Source: Acetobacteraceae bacterium
Lineage (GTDB): Bacteria > Pseudomonadota > Alphaproteobacteria > Acetobacterales > Acetobacteraceae
DNA length: 64,000 bases
Reading direction: 5' to 3'
NCBI GenBank assembly: GCA_947455205.1
Contig: CANGNF010000005.1
Span: 62,001 to 126,000 of the forward strand
Position numbers and translations under genes: made by a program. The notes under the pieces were generated by a model. That model was not told the origin of the DNA and searched no databases. It worked only from the letters and a program-made list of their open reading frames with translations. This document shows, one piece after another, positions 16,259-24,818 of this stretch. The stretch's first letter is position 1; each line of letters begins with the position of its first letter.

Positions 16259-18427
16259 CTACGGCACCTCGAACCGCATCACCCGGCTCTGCGTGCCATC
16301 CAGGTAGCGCAGCTGCACGGTGGCGAAGCGGGTGTCGCGCGGCACCTCGCGAAACGGGTCCACCCCCGCCATGGAAGCCGGTTCCGCCCGGTTGCAGGGC
16401 GGCATGGCCAGCACCTGGTTGGGCGCCGCGGCATTCAGGCCGTAGCGCGCCTCGGCCACGCCGCAGCGGAAGCTGGCCAGCTGCGACCAGTACATCAGCC
16501 GGCGGCCGTCATGGTCATGGAAGGCGAACCAGCTGGTCGAGGTCGCCTCCAGCGCCTCCTTCATCGCGGCGAACAGCGCCGTCTCGGGGTCGAAGCTGAT
16601 CGGGAAGGGGCCGCGCAGCGCGCCGCTGGCGTCGCGGTAGCTGACCTGCAGCACCTGCTTCGGCGCGTTCTGCGGCAGGTTCAGCACGGTATTGGCCATC
16701 GGCCGCCCGGTCTGCAGGTTGATGTTGGCGCTGATGCCCAGCCCCACCGGCGCCTGGCCCTGCTGCGCCACCAATATCTCCTGCGTCGGCTCGGTGACCA
16801 CGAAGACCAGCAGCCAACCCCCGCTGGTGTTCAAGGCCCGCAGCGCCACGTTGGTGCTGGGCGCCCGCGCATTCAACGAGGCCAATCGCCGCCGCGCATC
16901 CTCCAGCTGCTCCGCCGCCACCTGCTGGTCGATGAACCAGCCAAGGTAGCGCCCGCGCTCCGCCAGTTCCACGAAGCGCGCCAGCAGCGTCCGCTCGCGT
17001 TCCTTGTCGGCATTGGTCTGGCTGCCCAGCACGGCGTCCGAGAAGTTGCGCGCCAGCTCGAAATAGGCCGGCGCGAATTCCGGCCGGTTGCCGATCACCG
17101 CCTCCAGCTGCGCCTTGCGCGCCTCGGCCTCCTGCAGCAGCGCCGCGGCGTAGCGCAGCGTCTCGTCGCCGCGCCGCGCCTCCAGCATGTCGGCATAGAT
17201 CTCCCGCGCGCCGGCCCGGCCCTCCTGCACCCGCAGGAAGGCCTGGAAGCGGTAGTGCGGGTCCACATACGCGGTGCCGAACTGGAAGAAGCGCAGATAG
17301 GCCCGGCGCGCATTGCCGAAGTCGCCGCGCTGCTCATACAGCCGCGCATTGGCGTAGAACTCGTGCGGCTCCTTGGGGTCGGCGATCAAGGCGCCGCTGC
17401 CGGCCAGCCGGGCAAACTCCTGGGCGATCACCTGCGCCATGTCGCGCGCCTGCTCCCGCTGCGCCCCGGCCTGGCGGGTCAGCGCCGCCAGCCGGGCCCG
17501 CGCGGCCTCGGCGAAGATGCCCTGCGGGTACTGGCGCAGGTAGTTCTGCAGTTCCTCCGCCTGGCCGTTGCGCACGCCCTCCCACAGCGCCAGGTCCAGC
17601 TGGCGCGGCGTCGGCTCGCGCGCCGGCGGCACCCAGGCCTCGGCACTCGGCACCTGGCTGCCGGGCGGCGCGGCGACGAAGTGGAAGCCCTGGGTCAGCG
17701 AGGAATTGTCCCAGGGTACCTGCACGCCATTGGTGTTCTTCACCACCGCCGCGCGCACCCGGCGCATCATCTCCTGCACGTCCAGCCCCGGCGTGCCGAT
17801 GTTGTGCAGCAGCGCCGCGCTGAACGGGCTGTTGCGGCCGCGCCCGTCGCTGGCGGTGTTGCCCGGCTGGGTCGAGTAGGCGATCAGCGTATTCGCCGCC
17901 GTGGCGCCGATCTGCGCCAACCCCTGCGTTACCGCCAGCGACCGCGCCGCCGTGGCCCGCCGGGCCAGGTTGGCAGCCAGCGGGTTGTCGCGGCAGGCGT
18001 CCAGGAACACCAGGGAGACGCGCGGCACATTGCCCAGCAGCGCCAGCAGCTGCGCCACGTCCAGCGCCTCCCGCTGCACCGCGCCGTCGTCGGCCAGCGC
18101 GACATCCACCGGCAGCAGGTAGTTGCGGCCATCCACCTGCACGCCATGCCCGGCATAGAACACCAGCGCGACATCGGCGCCTTCCAGCGCCCGGCCGAAG
18201 TCGCGCACCGCGCGCTGCATGGCGGCGAAGTCGGGGTCGTAGGCATCCACCACGGTGAAGCCGGTGGCGACCAGCGCCGCGGCCACGTCCACCGCGTCGT
18301 TCACCGGGTTGGGCAGCGCCGGCGCCTGCCGGTAGGCCGAGGCGCCGATGACCAGCGCCACGCGCTTCTCCGCCCAGGCCGGCGCGGCCGAAAGCAACAG
18401 CAGTACCAGCACCAGCAGCACGCGCAT
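16259..18427 (-). CDS. Caspase-like (peptidase C14) exported protein with helical repeats
   Basis: A 722-residue protein. Signal peptide 1-19 (LLLSAAPAWA). The caspase fold covers about residues 20-260: KRVALVIGASAY, the catalytic histidine in FYAGHG (H94) and the catalytic cysteine in FLDACRDNP (C145), both intact. Residues about 280-520 are charged and helical with TPR/Sel1-like character (ARLYEQRGDFGNARRAYLRFF). The C-terminal 200 residues are beta-rich and unassigned. Bacterial members (orthocaspases) cleave after basic residues and are linked to stress or cell death, but here the role is unknown. It is a single gene flanked by convergent and divergent neighbours. Confidence 0.88.
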   Translation of the reverse strand: MRVLLVLVLLLLSAAPAWAEKRVALVIGASAYRQAPALPNPVNDAVDVAAALVATGFTVVDAYDPDFAAMQRAVRDFGRALEGADVALVFYAGHGVQVDGRNYLLPVDVALADDGAVQREALDVAQLLALLGNVPRVSLVFLDACRDNPLAANLARRATAARSLAVTQGLAQIGATAANTLIAYSTQPGNTASDGRGRNSPFSAALLHNIGTPGLDVQEMMRRVRAAVVKNTNGVQVPWDNSSLTQGFHFVAAPPGSQVPSAEAWVPPAREPTPRQLDLALWEGVRNGQAEELQNYLRQYPQGIFAEAARARLAALTRQAGAQREQARDMAQVIAQEFARLAGSGALIADPKEPHEFYANARLYEQRGDFGNARRAYLRFFQFGTAYVDPHYRFQAFLRVQEGRAGAREIYADMLEARRGDETLRYAAALLQEAEARKAQLEAVIGNRPEFAPAYFELARNFSDAVLGSQTNADKERERTLLARFVELAERGRYLGWFIDQQVAAEQLEDARRRLASLNARAPSTNVALRALNTSGGWLLVFVVTEPTQEILVAQQGQAPVGLGISANINLQTGRPMANTVLNLPQNAPKQVLQVSYRDASGALRGPFPISFDPETALFAAMKEALEATSTSWFAFHDHDGRRLMYWSQLASFRCGVAEARYGLNAAAPNQVLAMPPCNRAEPASMAGVDPFREVPRDTRFATVQLRYLDGTQSRVMRFEVP

Positions 18428-18550
18428 CGCCCAGCCCCCGCCCCATCAGGCGCAACGATAGCGGTGGCAACCGCCCGGCCGCCAGCGTCGCTTGACACCC
18501 ACCGCCCCTGGGAAAACAGTCCCCCGCCCCATCAGCCCCGAGGATTCCGC

Positions 18551-19294
18551 ATGCCCGTCGCCATCGTCACCGGCGCCTCCACCGGCATTGGCCGCGCCAC
18601 CGCGCTGGACCTGGCCCGCCATGGCTACGACATCGCGCTGTGCGACCTGCCCGGCGTCTCCGTGGCGGAAGTGGCCAACCACGCCGATGCCGCCGGCCGC
18701 CGCATGCTGCCGGTGGAGCTGGACCTGCGCGAGGAAGGCAGCATCAACGCCTGCGTCGCCACGGTGGCGGCGGCCTTCGGCAGCATGGACGTGCTGGTGA
18801 ACAACGCCGCCACCACGCTGCGCCGCCTGGCCACGGAAGTGACCTGGGCCGACTGGGACGGGCTGATGAGCGTGAACCTGAAGGGCCACTACTTCATGTC
18901 CACCGCCTATGGCCGCTGGTGCATCGCCAACGGCAAGCAGGGCAGCATCGTCAGCACTGCCTCCACCCACGGCCTGACCGGCCTGCCGATGCAGAGCGTC
19001 TACGGCATCGCCAAGGGCGGGATCATCCAGATGACGCGGATGCTGGCGGTGGAATGGGCGCGCCAGGGCATCCGCGTGAATGCCGTGGCCCCGGCGACGG
19101 TGCTGACGCCTTCCCGCCACGCCTCGCTTTCGGCCGAACCGGCGCGGCTGGAGATGATGCTGAACCGCCTGCCGCAGGGCCGCTTCCCGACCGCCGAGGA
19201 CATCGCCGCGGCGATCCGCTACCTGGCCGGGCCGGACGCCACGGCGGTGACCGGGCATATCCTGCCGGTGGATGGCGGGCTGATGGCGGTGTGA
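18551..19294 (+). CDS. Short-chain dehydrogenase/reductase (SDR)
   Basis: A 247-residue classical SDR. The NAD(P)-binding TGASTGIG is at residues 7-14, the NNAA motif at about 84, catalytic Ser near 138, and Tyr151/Lys155 in YGIAK. The C-terminal TGHILPVDGGL is typical. An acidic residue follows the second strand (ALCDLP), which favours NAD over NADP. The substrate is unknown; sequence style resembles oxidoreductases of secondary alcohols or sugar acids. It is alone on the plus strand, next to tRNA-Met. Confidence 0.93.
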   Translation: MPVAIVTGASTGIGRATALDLARHGYDIALCDLPGVSVAEVANHADAAGRRMLPVELDLREEGSINACVATVAAAFGSMDVLVNNAATTLRRLATEVTWADWDGLMSVNLKGHYFMSTAYGRWCIANGKQGSIVSTASTHGLTGLPMQSVYGIAKGGIIQMTRMLAVEWARQGIRVNAVAPATVLTPSRHASLSAEPARLEMMLNRLPQGRFPTAEDIAAAIRYLAGPDATAVTGHILPVDGGLMAV

Positions 19295-19302
19295 GGGGGC
19301 AA

Positions 19303-19379
19303 TGGTAGCGACGGGCGGACTTGAACCGCCGACCCCGGCATTATGAGTGCCGTGCTCTAACCAGCTGAGCTACGTCGCC
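19303..19379 (-). tRNA. tRNA-Met (CAT anticodon, elongator type)
   Basis: A 77-nt cloverleaf on the minus strand: acceptor GGCGACG/CGTCGCT (first pair G-U), D-arm with AGCTCAGCTGGTTAGAGC, anticodon stem CGGCA/TGCCG around CTCATAA, T-arm with GTTCAAGTC, and an encoded 3' CCA. The CAT anticodon with this D-arm is the elongator methionine form of alphaproteobacteria rather than the initiator. A tRNA-Ile with modified CAT (needing TilS) cannot be fully excluded by eye. Confidence 0.93.
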
Positions 19380-19432
19380 ATACCATGCGTCTCCCGGGCC
19401 CTGCGCCAAGCGCCGTCCGGGAGGGCGCGGGA

Positions 19433-20530
19433 TTAAGCCGCGGCGGCGCCCAAGTCAACCGCCCGCCGGATGAAACCGCCGCCGAGCACCCGATTGCCGG
19501 CATAGAGCACGCAACCCTGGCCCGGCGCGGCAATCGCCGGCGCTTCCGGCCGCACCCGCAGCAGGCCCGCGGCAGCGTCCCATTCCGCCGTGCAGGGCTG
19601 CGGCTGCTCGCGGGCGCGCAGCTTCACCTCGGCGCTGAAGCGGCCAGGGGGCGGCGTCCACAGCCAGTTCACCTCGCCAGCCACCACCTCGGCCTGCGGC
19701 AGCGCCTGCCTGTGGGCCACCACCACGCGGCGGCGCGGCGCATCCAGCGCAGCCACGTACAGCGGCTGCTCGCCTTCCCGCAGCGCCAGCCCCAGCCCGC
19801 GCCCCTGGCCGATGGTGTAGCGCCCGATCCCCTGATGCCGGCCCAGCACCCGGCCGGCCTCGTCCACGATCTCGCCGGGCTCGGCCGCCTCCGGCCGCAG
19901 CTTGGCCACCACCTGGTGGTACTGCCCCTCGGGCACGAAGCAGATGTCCTGGCTGTCCGGCTTCTCCGCCACCGCCAGGCCCAGCCGCGCCGCCTCGGCC
20001 CGCACCGCCGCCTTGTCCGGATAATGTCCGAGCGGAAACCGGCTGAACGCCAGCTGCGCCCGCGTGGTGGCGAATAGGAACCAGCTCTGGTCCCGCTGCG
20101 GGTCGGCGGCGCGGTGCAGCTCCGGCCCCTCGGCGCCGTCCACCCGCTGCACGTAGTGGCCGGTGGCCATGGCTTCGCAGCCCAGGTCCTGCGCCAGCGC
20201 CACCAGGTCCTGGAACTTCACGGTCTGGTTGCAGCGCACGCAGGGCACCGGGGTCTCGCCGGCGGCGTACTGGCTGGCGAAGTCGTTGATGACCGCGTCG
20301 CGGAAGCGCTGCTCGCGGTCCAGCACGTAGTGCGCAATGCCCAGCCGGTCGGCCACGCGGCGCGCATCCATGATGTCCTGGCCGGCGCAACAGGCGCCCT
20401 TTTTCTGAATGGCGGCGCCGTGGTCGTACAGCTGCAGCGTGGCGCCGATCACCTCATGGCCCTGCTCGGCCAGCAGCCCCGCCACCACGGAGCTGTCCAC
20501 GCCACCGCTCATGGCAACCAGTATGCGCAT
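19433..20530 (-). CDS. mnmA: tRNA-specific 2-thiouridylase MnmA
   Basis: A 365-residue enzyme that thiolates the wobble uridine of tRNA-Lys, -Glu and -Gln. PP-loop SGGVDSS at 8-14, catalytic Cys100 (CNQTVKF) and Cys197 (SQDICFVP) are both present, as is TGHY at 123-126. It lies last in the sulfur-transfer operon, downstream of two cysteine desulfurases that could donate the sulfur. The start is either ATG 20530 or an in-frame GTG at 20539, which has the better-placed AGGAG; the two differ by three residues. Confidence 0.95.
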   Translation of the reverse strand: MRILVAMSGGVDSSVVAGLLAEQGHEVIGATLQLYDHGAAIQKKGACCAGQDIMDARRVADRLGIAHYVLDREQRFRDAVINDFASQYAAGETPVPCVRCNQTVKFQDLVALAQDLGCEAMATGHYVQRVDGAEGPELHRAADPQRDQSWFLFATTRAQLAFSRFPLGHYPDKAAVRAEAARLGLAVAEKPDSQDICFVPEGQYHQVVAKLRPEAAEPGEIVDEAGRVLGRHQGIGRYTIGQGRGLGLALREGEQPLYVAALDAPRRRVVVAHRQALPQAEVVAGEVNWLWTPPPGRFSAEVKLRAREQPQPCTAEWDAAAGLLRVRPEAPAIAAPGQGCVLYAGNRVLGGGFIRRAVDLGAAAA

Positions 20531-20588
20531 GCGATTCACGCTCCGCTCCTCGACGCGGCGACGCGACCGCATGCGCCGCCCCCGGTCA

Positions 20589-21284
20589 TCAGGCCGCGTC
20601 CAGCCCCTGCTGCCAGAAGCGCTGCTCCAGCCGCGCCGCCTCGCTGAAGGTCGCACTGAGGATCGGGAAGCGCGCTTCCCCGCCGTGGGAGACGCCCAGC
20701 GCGTCGATCCGCAGCGCCGCGGCCCGCGCCAGCTTCTGGTAGCCCTCGGCGCCGTAGGTATCGATCCAGCTCTGGTAGGGGTTGCCCACCACCATGCGGT
20801 TCGGGTCCGCCAGCACGCGCAGCGCCACTTCCGCGTAGCCCACGCTGCACGGCACCAGCGCCACTTCCAGGTCCAGGATGTCACCGGCCAGGCCGCGGTC
20901 GATCACGTAGCGGGTGTAGCTCACCGTCTCCGCGCTCTCCGGCGTGCCCAGCACCTTGGCCTGCGACAGGCCCCAGCCCTCGCAATACTTCAGGTGCATG
21001 CTGGTCTCGGCCAGGATCGCGCTGATGGCGTTGGTCTTGTCCACCATCGCCTGGATGCTCTCGGCCTTGAACACCGCCAGCGCCTTGGCCCGGGCGAAGT
21101 GGATCAGGAACAGGTAGTCCTGCACCAGGTAGCGGCGGAACGCCTCCAGCGGCAGCGAGCCATCGCTGAGCCGGCGGCAGAACTCATGCCAGGTATAGTC
21201 GGCCCAGTCCTGCGCGCAGGCCGCCCGCAGCTTGCGGAACAGCCCGCCCTCGGCGCCGAAATCCGTCTCCCAGCGCTCGCTCAC
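20589..21284 (-). CDS. tenA: TenA-family thiaminase II-like protein
   Basis: A 231-residue helical protein of the TenA family. [16 protein letters not shown], the active-site cysteine region [21 protein letters not shown] and the C-terminal [12 protein letters not shown] match. TenA salvages the pyrimidine moiety of thiamine by hydrolysing aminopyrimidines. The start is a GTG at 21284 overlapping the ferredoxin stop (GTGA), so translation is coupled to an iron-sulfur protein gene. No TPP riboswitch or other thi genes are near, so its regulation follows the IscR operon rather than thiamine, which is unusual. Confidence 0.9.
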   Translation of the reverse strand: MSERWETDFGAEGGLFRKLRAACAQDWADYTWHEFCRRLSDGSLPLEAFRRYLVQDYLFLIHFARAKALAVFKAESIQAMVDKTNAISAILAETSMHLKYCEGWGLSQAKVLGTPESAETVSYTRYVIDRGLAGDILDLEVALVPCSVGYAEVALRVLADPNRMVVGNPYQSWIDTYGAEGYQKLARAAALRIDALGVSHGGEARFPILSATFSEAARLEQRFWQQGLDAA

Positions 21285-21610
21285 GACCCGGCATTCCGGC
21301 TGCCGGCCGGCAGCTTCACCACCAGCCCGTCCAGCGCCTCGGTCATGATCAGCTGGCAGCCCAGGCGCGACGTCTCCTGCAGGTCGAAGGCCAGGTCCAG
21401 CATGTCCTCCTCGTCCTCGGTCGGCGCCGCCAGCTTCTCGAACCAGCTGCCATCCACGATCACATGGCAGGTGGAGCACGCCAGCGAGCCCTCGCAGGCG
21501 CCCTCGATGTCCACGCCATGCTTGTGGGCAATCTCCAGCACCGAAAGCCCGAGCGGCGCGTCCACCGTCTTCCGGTTACCGTCACGCTCGACGAAGGTCA
21601 TGCTGGGCAT
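21281..21610 (-). CDS. fdx: ISC-type [2Fe-2S] ferredoxin
   Basis: A 109-residue adrenodoxin/Fdx-type ferredoxin. Cluster ligands are Cys39, Cys45, Cys48 and Cys85 (C-x5-C-x2-C ... C), with the signature [11 protein letters not shown] and LGCQLIM. Such ferredoxins supply electrons for iron-sulfur cluster assembly. The gene starts 3 nt downstream of the iscS-like stop and overlaps tenA. Scaffold genes iscU, iscA and hscBA that usually accompany fdx are missing here. Confidence 0.94.
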   Translation of the reverse strand: MPSMTFVERDGNRKTVDAPLGLSVLEIAHKHGVDIEGACEGSLACSTCHVIVDGSWFEKLAAPTEDEEDMLDLAFDLQETSRLGCQLIMTEALDGLVVKLPAGSRNAGS

Positions 21611-21613
21611 CGC

Positions 21614-22786
21614 TCAATCCTGTTCCACAAGGCGCTGCCAGGCGGCGGCCAGCAAGGCGGCCCCCTGTTCGGCTTCGGCCGGGGAGGTAAAGCGCCCAAT
21701 CCCCACACGCAAGGTGGATCGCGCCTCGGCCTCCGGCAGGCCAATGGCCGCCAGCACATAGGAAGGCTCCACCGCGGCCGAGGAACAGGCCGAGCCGGTG
21801 GAGACGCAGACCTCCGGCGCCGCCGCCATCAGCGCCTGGGCGTCCACCCCGCCGGGGAAGGTCAGGTTGGTATTCCCGGCCACCCGATGCTCCTGGCTCG
21901 CATTCACCCTGATACCCGGCACCTCGGCCCTGAGCCGCGTCAGGAACACCTCCCGCTGCCCGGCGATCCGCCCGGCATCAAGCAGCCCCTCGATCCCCGC
22001 GATCCGCGCCGCCTCGCCGAAGCCCACGATCAGCGGCGTCGCCAGCGTGCCGCTGCGCAGCCCCCGCTCCTGCCCGCCGCCCGAGAACAGCGGCGCCAGG
22101 CGCACCCGCGGCCGCCGCCGCACGTACAGCGCGCCGATGCCCTTCGGCCCGTAGATCTTGTGGCCACTGATGCTCAGCAGGTCGAGCCGCAGTTCCTCCA
22201 CATCCAGCGGTATCCGGCCGCAGCCCTGCGCCGCATCGCTATGGAACAGGGCGCCCGCGGCCTTCACCAGGGCGCCGATGGCCGCTAGGTCCTGCACCAC
22301 GCCGATCTCGTTGTTCACCGCCATCACGCTGACCAGCAGCGTCGGCACCTCCAGCGCGTGGCGCAGCACGTCCAGGTCCAGCAGCCCATCCGGCCGCACC
22401 GGCAGCACCACCGGCTCGAACCCCTCGGCCGCCAGGTCGCGCACGCTTTCCAGCACGCATTTATGCTCGGTCGCGACCGTGATGATCCGCCGCCGCTCGC
22501 TGCCCTGCCCGGCGGCGAAGCGCGCGGCGCCCTTGATCGCCAGGTTGTTCGCCTCGGTCGCGCCGGAGGTCAGGATGATCTCGGAGGCACTGGCCCCGAT
22601 CAGCTCCGACACATGCCCGCGCGCCGTCTCCACCGCCGCCTCGGCCTCCCGCCCCATGGCGTGCTCGACGCTATGAGGGTTGGCGAAATTCTCCTCCCAC
22701 CACGGCCGCATGGCCGCCAGCACGCGCGGGTCCAGCGGCGTGGTGGCGTGGTTGTCCAGGTAGATCGGTCGGTTCGGGCGGGTCAT
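21614..22786 (-). CDS. iscS: Cysteine desulfurase IscS
   Basis: A 390-residue PLP enzyme that mobilises sulfur from cysteine. The start IYLDNHATTPLD, the EHKCVLES histidine region, the PLP lysine in SGHKIYGPKG and the persulfide cysteine in CVSTGSACSSA show a group I (IscS) protein. It lies 18 bp downstream of a second desulfurase gene and 3 bp upstream of fdx. Likely sulfur recipients within the operon are MnmA and the ferredoxin/cluster pathway. Confidence 0.95.
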   Translation of the reverse strand: MTRPNRPIYLDNHATTPLDPRVLAAMRPWWEENFANPHSVEHAMGREAEAAVETARGHVSELIGASASEIILTSGATEANNLAIKGAARFAAGQGSERRRIITVATEHKCVLESVRDLAAEGFEPVVLPVRPDGLLDLDVLRHALEVPTLLVSVMAVNNEIGVVQDLAAIGALVKAAGALFHSDAAQGCGRIPLDVEELRLDLLSISGHKIYGPKGIGALYVRRRPRVRLAPLFSGGGQERGLRSGTLATPLIVGFGEAARIAGIEGLLDAGRIAGQREVFLTRLRAEVPGIRVNASQEHRVAGNTNLTFPGGVDAQALMAAAPEVCVSTGSACSSAAVEPSYVLAAIGLPEAEARSTLRVGIGRFTSPAEAEQGAALLAAAWQRLVEQD

Positions 22787-22804
22787 CGCGCCGAAGATGG
22801 GGCG

Positions 22805-23887
22805 TTACGCCGCCCGGCGCGAGAGGCGATCCCGCATGGCAGCCCAGGCCAGCAGGAAACGCTCCGCCGCATCATCAGGCGCATTCCACGGCAGGGAGAC
22901 GCGGATGCCGCAACCGGCGGCCTCGCCCAGGCCCATGGCCTGCAGCACCGGGCTGCGCGCCACCTTGCCGGAGGAACAGGCGGCGCCTGCGGAAACCCTG
23001 AAGCCCGCGATATCCAGCGCAATCACCTGGGTCTCGGCCGCCACCCCCGGCAGCACCAGGCAGCTGGTGTTCGGCAGCCGCGCAGCCCCGGCGCCGGCCA
23101 CCACGGCACCCGTCGCCCCGGCCTCGATCGCATCGCGCAGCGCCGCCAGCCGGCTAGCGGCTTCCGGCGTCGCCTCGGCCAGGGCGGCGGCCATGCCGGC
23201 AATGGCGGGCAGCGGCTCGGTGCCGCCGCGCCGGCCACGTTCCTGCCCGCCGCCGGCGATCAGCGGCGCCACATCCATGCCGGCCCGCAGCAGCAGCGCC
23301 CCGGCGCCCGGCGGCCCGCCCAGCTTGTGGCCGGAGATCGCCAGCGAATCCCAGACGGCGGGCACCGCCACCCGCCCGGCGGCCTGTACCGCGTCCACAT
23401 GCAGCAGCGCGCCATGGCGGCGGCACAGCTCGGCCGCGGCCTCCAGCGGGTGCAGCACGCCGGTTTCGTTGTTGGCCGCCATCAGCGCCACCAGCGCCGG
23501 GCCGCCCTGGGCCAGCGCCCCTTCCAGCGCCGCCGGGTCCAGCCTGCCATCGGCCAGCACCGGCAGCACCCCGGCCCCCGGCGCCGCCGCCAGCACCGCG
23601 GGGTGCTCGGTGGCGCCCACCAGCAGCCGACGCCCCGCGCTCAGCCCGCGCAGCGCCAGCGCATTCGCCTCGGTGCCGCCGCCGGTGAAGACCACGTCCT
23701 GCGGCCGGGCGCCGAATCGCGCCGCCACCGCCTCGCGCGCCTCCTCCAGCAGCCGACGCGCCGCGCGGCCGGCGGCATGCACGCTAGACGGGTTGCCGCC
23801 GGTGTCCATCGCCGCCAGCACCGCCGCCCGTGCCGCCGGGCGCAGCGGCTCGGTCGCGTTGGCGTCCAGGTACAGCGGCGCGCTCAT
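22805..23887 (-). CDS. Second cysteine desulfurase (NifS/IscS-like)
   Basis: A 360-residue paralogue of the downstream IscS. It begins LYLDANATEPLRP, has the PLP lysine in SGHKLGGPPG and the sulfur-carrying cysteine in VSAGAACSSGK. It is shorter and divergent from IscS, with the SGGGQERG-type loop conserved. The ATG at 23887 overlaps the iscR stop (ATGA). Two desulfurases in tandem after iscR suggest a division of labour, for example cluster assembly versus tRNA thiolation; which serves which cannot be read from sequence. Confidence 0.92.
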   Translation of the reverse strand: MSAPLYLDANATEPLRPAARAAVLAAMDTGGNPSSVHAAGRAARRLLEEAREAVAARFGARPQDVVFTGGGTEANALALRGLSAGRRLLVGATEHPAVLAAAPGAGVLPVLADGRLDPAALEGALAQGGPALVALMAANNETGVLHPLEAAAELCRRHGALLHVDAVQAAGRVAVPAVWDSLAISGHKLGGPPGAGALLLRAGMDVAPLIAGGGQERGRRGGTEPLPAIAGMAAALAEATPEAASRLAALRDAIEAGATGAVVAGAGAARLPNTSCLVLPGVAAETQVIALDIAGFRVSAGAACSSGKVARSPVLQAMGLGEAAGCGIRVSLPWNAPDDAAERFLLAWAAMRDRLSRRAA

Positions 23888-24366
23888 TCCGCTGCCTGGG
23901 AAACCTCGGCCAGCGGCCGCGCCGCCCGGCCGCGCACCCGGCCGCCGACAATGTCGGCCAGGGTCATGTGCGCCAGGAACAGCCGGATCTGCTCGCCCAG
24001 TTCCGACCACAGGTCATGGGTGACGCACTTGCCGCCCGCCGCCAGGCAGCCCGGCGAGCCTTCCTCGCACCTGGTCGCCCGGATCGGCTCGTCCACCGCA
24101 TCGACGATCTCGGACACCGCGATCAGCTCCGGCGCCCGCGCCAGGCGGTAGCCGCCGCCCGGGCCGCGGGCGGAGGCCACCAGCCCGGCCCGCCGCAGCC
24201 GCCCGAATAACTGTTCCAGATAGGCCAGGGAGAGCTGCTGGGCGCCGGCGATGTCGGCCAGGCTGACCGGCCGCTCCTGCAGGCTGGTCAGGTCGCCGCC
24301 GCGCTGGCGGACGGCCATCTCCACCATCGCCATCACGGCGTATCGACCACGGGTGGAAAGCCTCAT
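23884..24366 (-). CDS. iscR: Rrf2-family iron-sulfur regulator IscR
   Basis: A 160-residue Rrf2 protein. MRLSTRGRYAVMAM is the classical start, followed by a winged helix (LADIAGAQQLSLAYLEQLF, GPGGGYRLAR). The [2Fe-2S] ligands line up with those of E. coli IscR: Cys100, Cys107, Cys114 and His117. First gene of the sulfur-transfer operon, so autoregulation in response to cluster status is expected. A longer in-frame start at 24414 would add 16 atypical residues and is disfavoured. Confidence 0.94.
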   Translation of the reverse strand: MRLSTRGRYAVMAMVEMAVRQRGGDLTSLQERPVSLADIAGAQQLSLAYLEQLFGRLRRAGLVASARGPGGGYRLARAPELIAVSEIVDAVDEPIRATRCEEGSPGCLAAGGKCVTHDLWSELGEQIRLFLAHMTLADIVGGRVRGRAARPLAEVSQAAE

Positions 24367-24818
24367 GCGCCGTGGCCTACGGCGGTTCGCAAGCATTTCG
24401 GTGACGACTGCCACGCGGGGCCAGCATGGCGGATCATACCTGAGGACATGGGGGCCGTACCGTGAATCCGTTATGAAAACCCATAGCCAAGTGCCTATAT
24501 TCAGGCACCCCCGGAACCGGGAGCCCGTCCGGGGGCGCCCATGGCAGGATCAAAGCGGAGAACCGACGACAGGCAGCCCCGGCAGCGGGCGTCGTGGAAC
24601 AAGGCTATTTTACCCGACTTTCCCAGTCAACCTTTGGGAAGTCGTGTATACGATCCTTTCCTGAGCCTCGGCGATCCCTGGGAACCAGCCAGGGCGAGCC
24701 GAAGGACACCCCCACCAGGCGACAGTGCGCGCTTGGCGTGTCGGCAGCATCCTCCGCAAGGGGGGTTCCCCGGCAAGCCTGGCGTGCACGGCACAGCACG
24801 AATTGGACCCACGGGAAG
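24367..24818. other. 452-bp divergent intergenic region between iscR and an alpha/beta hydrolase
   Basis: No convincing gene. It holds the IscR-type dyad at 24610-24634, a GTGCCT-N6-AGGCAC inverted repeat at 24491-24508, and a TATGAT hexamer on the minus strand (24433-24438), 67 bp before iscR, that could be a -10 box without a clear -35. The frames crossing it are rich in arginine and proline with no recognisable domain. Confidence 0.6.
24610..24634 (-). promoter_or_regulatory. Candidate IscR binding site overlapping a TTGACT -35 box
   Basis: Core GACT-N5-AGTC (24616-24628), the central arrangement of the E. coli IscR type 1 consensus ATASYYGACTRWWWYAGTCRRSTAT. On the minus strand the flanking GTT and GGGTA also fit, and the core forms TTGACT, a good -35 box reading toward iscR. 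The best-spaced -10 (TAGCCT, 17 bp away) is weak. The leader to iscR would be about 220 nt. The core is seen directly; the regulator assignment is inference. Confidence 0.45.

Noticed and set aside
20528-20575. Possible fifth REP-like copy at the mnmA start (GGAGCGTGAATCGC)
   Set aside because: The tail lacks one base and the upstream stem is not clear; it may simply be the ribosome site region.
20589-21284. TPP riboswitch for tenA
   Set aside because: The gene start overlaps the ferredoxin gene, leaving no leader; no thi-box elements were seen.
24462-24476. CCGTGAATCCG near iscR as a REP-like copy
   Set aside because: Only about 10 bp match and no preceding stem-loop of the right form.
24594-24818. 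75-residue N-terminal extension of the alpha/beta hydrolase
   Set aside because: The extension is R/P-rich, crosses the candidate IscR site and has no counterpart in the fold; the ATG at 24819 starts the first conserved strand.
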